From Nocardioides sp. 503 (GTDB lineage Bacteria; Actinomycetota; Actinomycetes; Propionibacteriales; Nocardioidaceae): a stretch of 64,000 nucleotides of DNA. A model generated the notes under the pieces. The model was not told the origin of the DNA. It made no database searches and saw nothing but the letters and a program-made list of their open reading frames with translations. The first letter of the stretch is position 1, and every line of letters begins with the position of its first letter. Shown piece by piece: positions 63,529-64,000 of this stretch. The DNA lies in contig NZ_SPUI01000002.1 in NCBI RefSeq assembly GCF_004522095.1, forward strand, positions 310,001 to 374,000, written 5' to 3'. The position numbers were made by a program, and so were the translations under genes.

Positions 63529-64000
63529 TGGACGAGGCCGGCAAGGACGCGATGGCAGGCTCCGCGCGGGAACGACGCCTGGCGGCGAGACGCCAGGAGA
63601 TCCTGGACGCGGCGCGCCGCCTCGCCGAGGAGGCCGGCTGGGCCGGCGTGACCACCCGCGCGCTGGCGGACGCGATCGGCTACAGCCAGCCGGTCCTCTA
63701 CGGTCACTTCCCCGAGGGCAAGGCCCAGATCATGAGCGCGGTCGCCCTCGACGGGTTCGTCGAGCTCACCCAAGCGCTGCGGACGGCGGGGGCGGGCCGA
63801 AGCTCGGCGGAGGCGGCGGTCGCCGTCGCGGAGGCCTACCTGACGTACGCCGTCGCCCATCCGGCCGTTTATGAGGCGATGTTCACGCTGCCGATCAGTC
63901 CCCGCTTCGCCGAGGCCGACTCCGAGCCAGAGCTCCAGGAGGGGTTCGCGGCCCTCGTCGCCGTGATGGGCGGACCGTCCGACGACGTGCCGACCGCGAC
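63528..64000 (+). CDS. TetR-family transcriptional regulator, 3' end outside window
   Basis: The window ends inside this gene; 157 residues are visible. N-terminal TetR HTH: RRQEILDAARRLAEEAGWAG, then TTRALADAIGYSQPVLYGHF (recognition helix), and a WHG-like C-terminal domain begins (VAVAEAYLTYAVAHPAVYEA, MFTLPISPRF). TAGAGT lies seven bases before the ATG, giving a leaderless start inside the tandem-repeat operator. Divergent from DUF1772, which it probably controls. Confidence 0.92.
   Translation, partial: MDEAGKDAMAGSARERRLAARRQEILDAARRLAEEAGWAGVTTRALADAIGYSQPVLYGHFPEGKAQIMSAVALDGFVELTQALRTAGAGRSSAEAAVAVAEAYLTYAVAHPAVYEAMFTLPISPRFAEADSEPELQEGFAALVAVMGGPSDDVPTA

Noticed and set aside
1..64000. 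tRNA, rRNA, prophage or transposase genes
   Set aside because: No cloverleaf-like segments, rRNA signatures, phage structural genes or DDE/serine/tyrosine recombinase motifs were recognised.

Overview
The window is chromosomal DNA of a high-G+C actinobacterium, most likely of the Nocardioides type. The basis is the very GC-rich coding bias, frequent GTG starts, many ATGA/GTGA stop-start overlaps, two DUF222/HNH (13E12-repeat) genes, intergenic REP-like palindromes of the form ggtggttgag...cctcgaaaccacc, iron boxes of the DtxR/IdeR type, and a serA - leuB - ilvE - cimA order that I recall from other actinomycetes. No rRNA, tRNA, CRISPR array or replication origin was found. Genus is inference.

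Layout. 0-12 kb: small regulator/enzyme pairs (ECF sigma factor tail, TetR-SDR, HxlR-DoxX, HxlR-VOC, XRE-SDR) mixed with secreted proteins and a DUF418 remnant. 12.1-18.9 kb: REP elements, a DUF222/HNH gene, then a lower-GC island with five hypothetical or coiled-coil genes, an HNH-Shedu (DUF4263) defence-type nuclease and an N-terminally short 5'-nucleotidase. The island ends at a broken copy of the DUF222/HNH 3' end. 19-26.7 kb: an MMPL exporter with its own two-component system, a secreted protein, a GNAT and an ABC-F protein with a short leader ORF. 26.9-30.7 kb: serA and a divergent MocR-like (YczR) / YczE pair.

30.8-43.1 kb: ten tightly coupled same-strand genes: a TelA-family protein, an unknown protein, a CbbX/SpoVK-type AAA+ ATPase, a GlnX-like four-TM protein, the lipoprotein GlnH, an unknown helical protein, PknG, a PP2C phosphatase, a vWA protein and an FHA protein. 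It joins the mycobacterial GlnH-GlnX-PknG amino-acid-sensing module to a TelA/vWA/PP2C set that recalls the tellurium-resistance-like (TerY-P) signalling systems. Kinase, phosphatase and FHA protein all carry paired zinc ribbons of the same style. I regard this as the most interesting system here.

43.1-55 kb: a methyltransferase, leuB behind a structured leader with a Val/Leu/Ile-rich peptide, ilvE, an ArsR-SRPBCC pair under a palindromic operator, an iron-siderophore ABC transporter with two iron boxes, a membrane Ser/Thr kinase, and cimA behind an Ile-codon leader peptide and an intrinsic terminator (attenuation). 55-64 kb: TetR-FMN reductase, an amidase coupled to an AAC(2')-I aminoglycoside acetyltransferase, an acetyltransferase remnant, a hydrolase, a Rieske protein, a 210-bp tandem repeat built from REP units, a second DUF222/HNH gene, a histidine phosphatase, a MazG-like protein, a damaged RTX-type gene, a DUF1772 protein and a divergent TetR gene cut by the window end.

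A recurrent feature is a TANNNT hexamer exactly 6-7 bases before the start codon of many genes, which predicts widespread leaderless transcription and was used to choose several starts.
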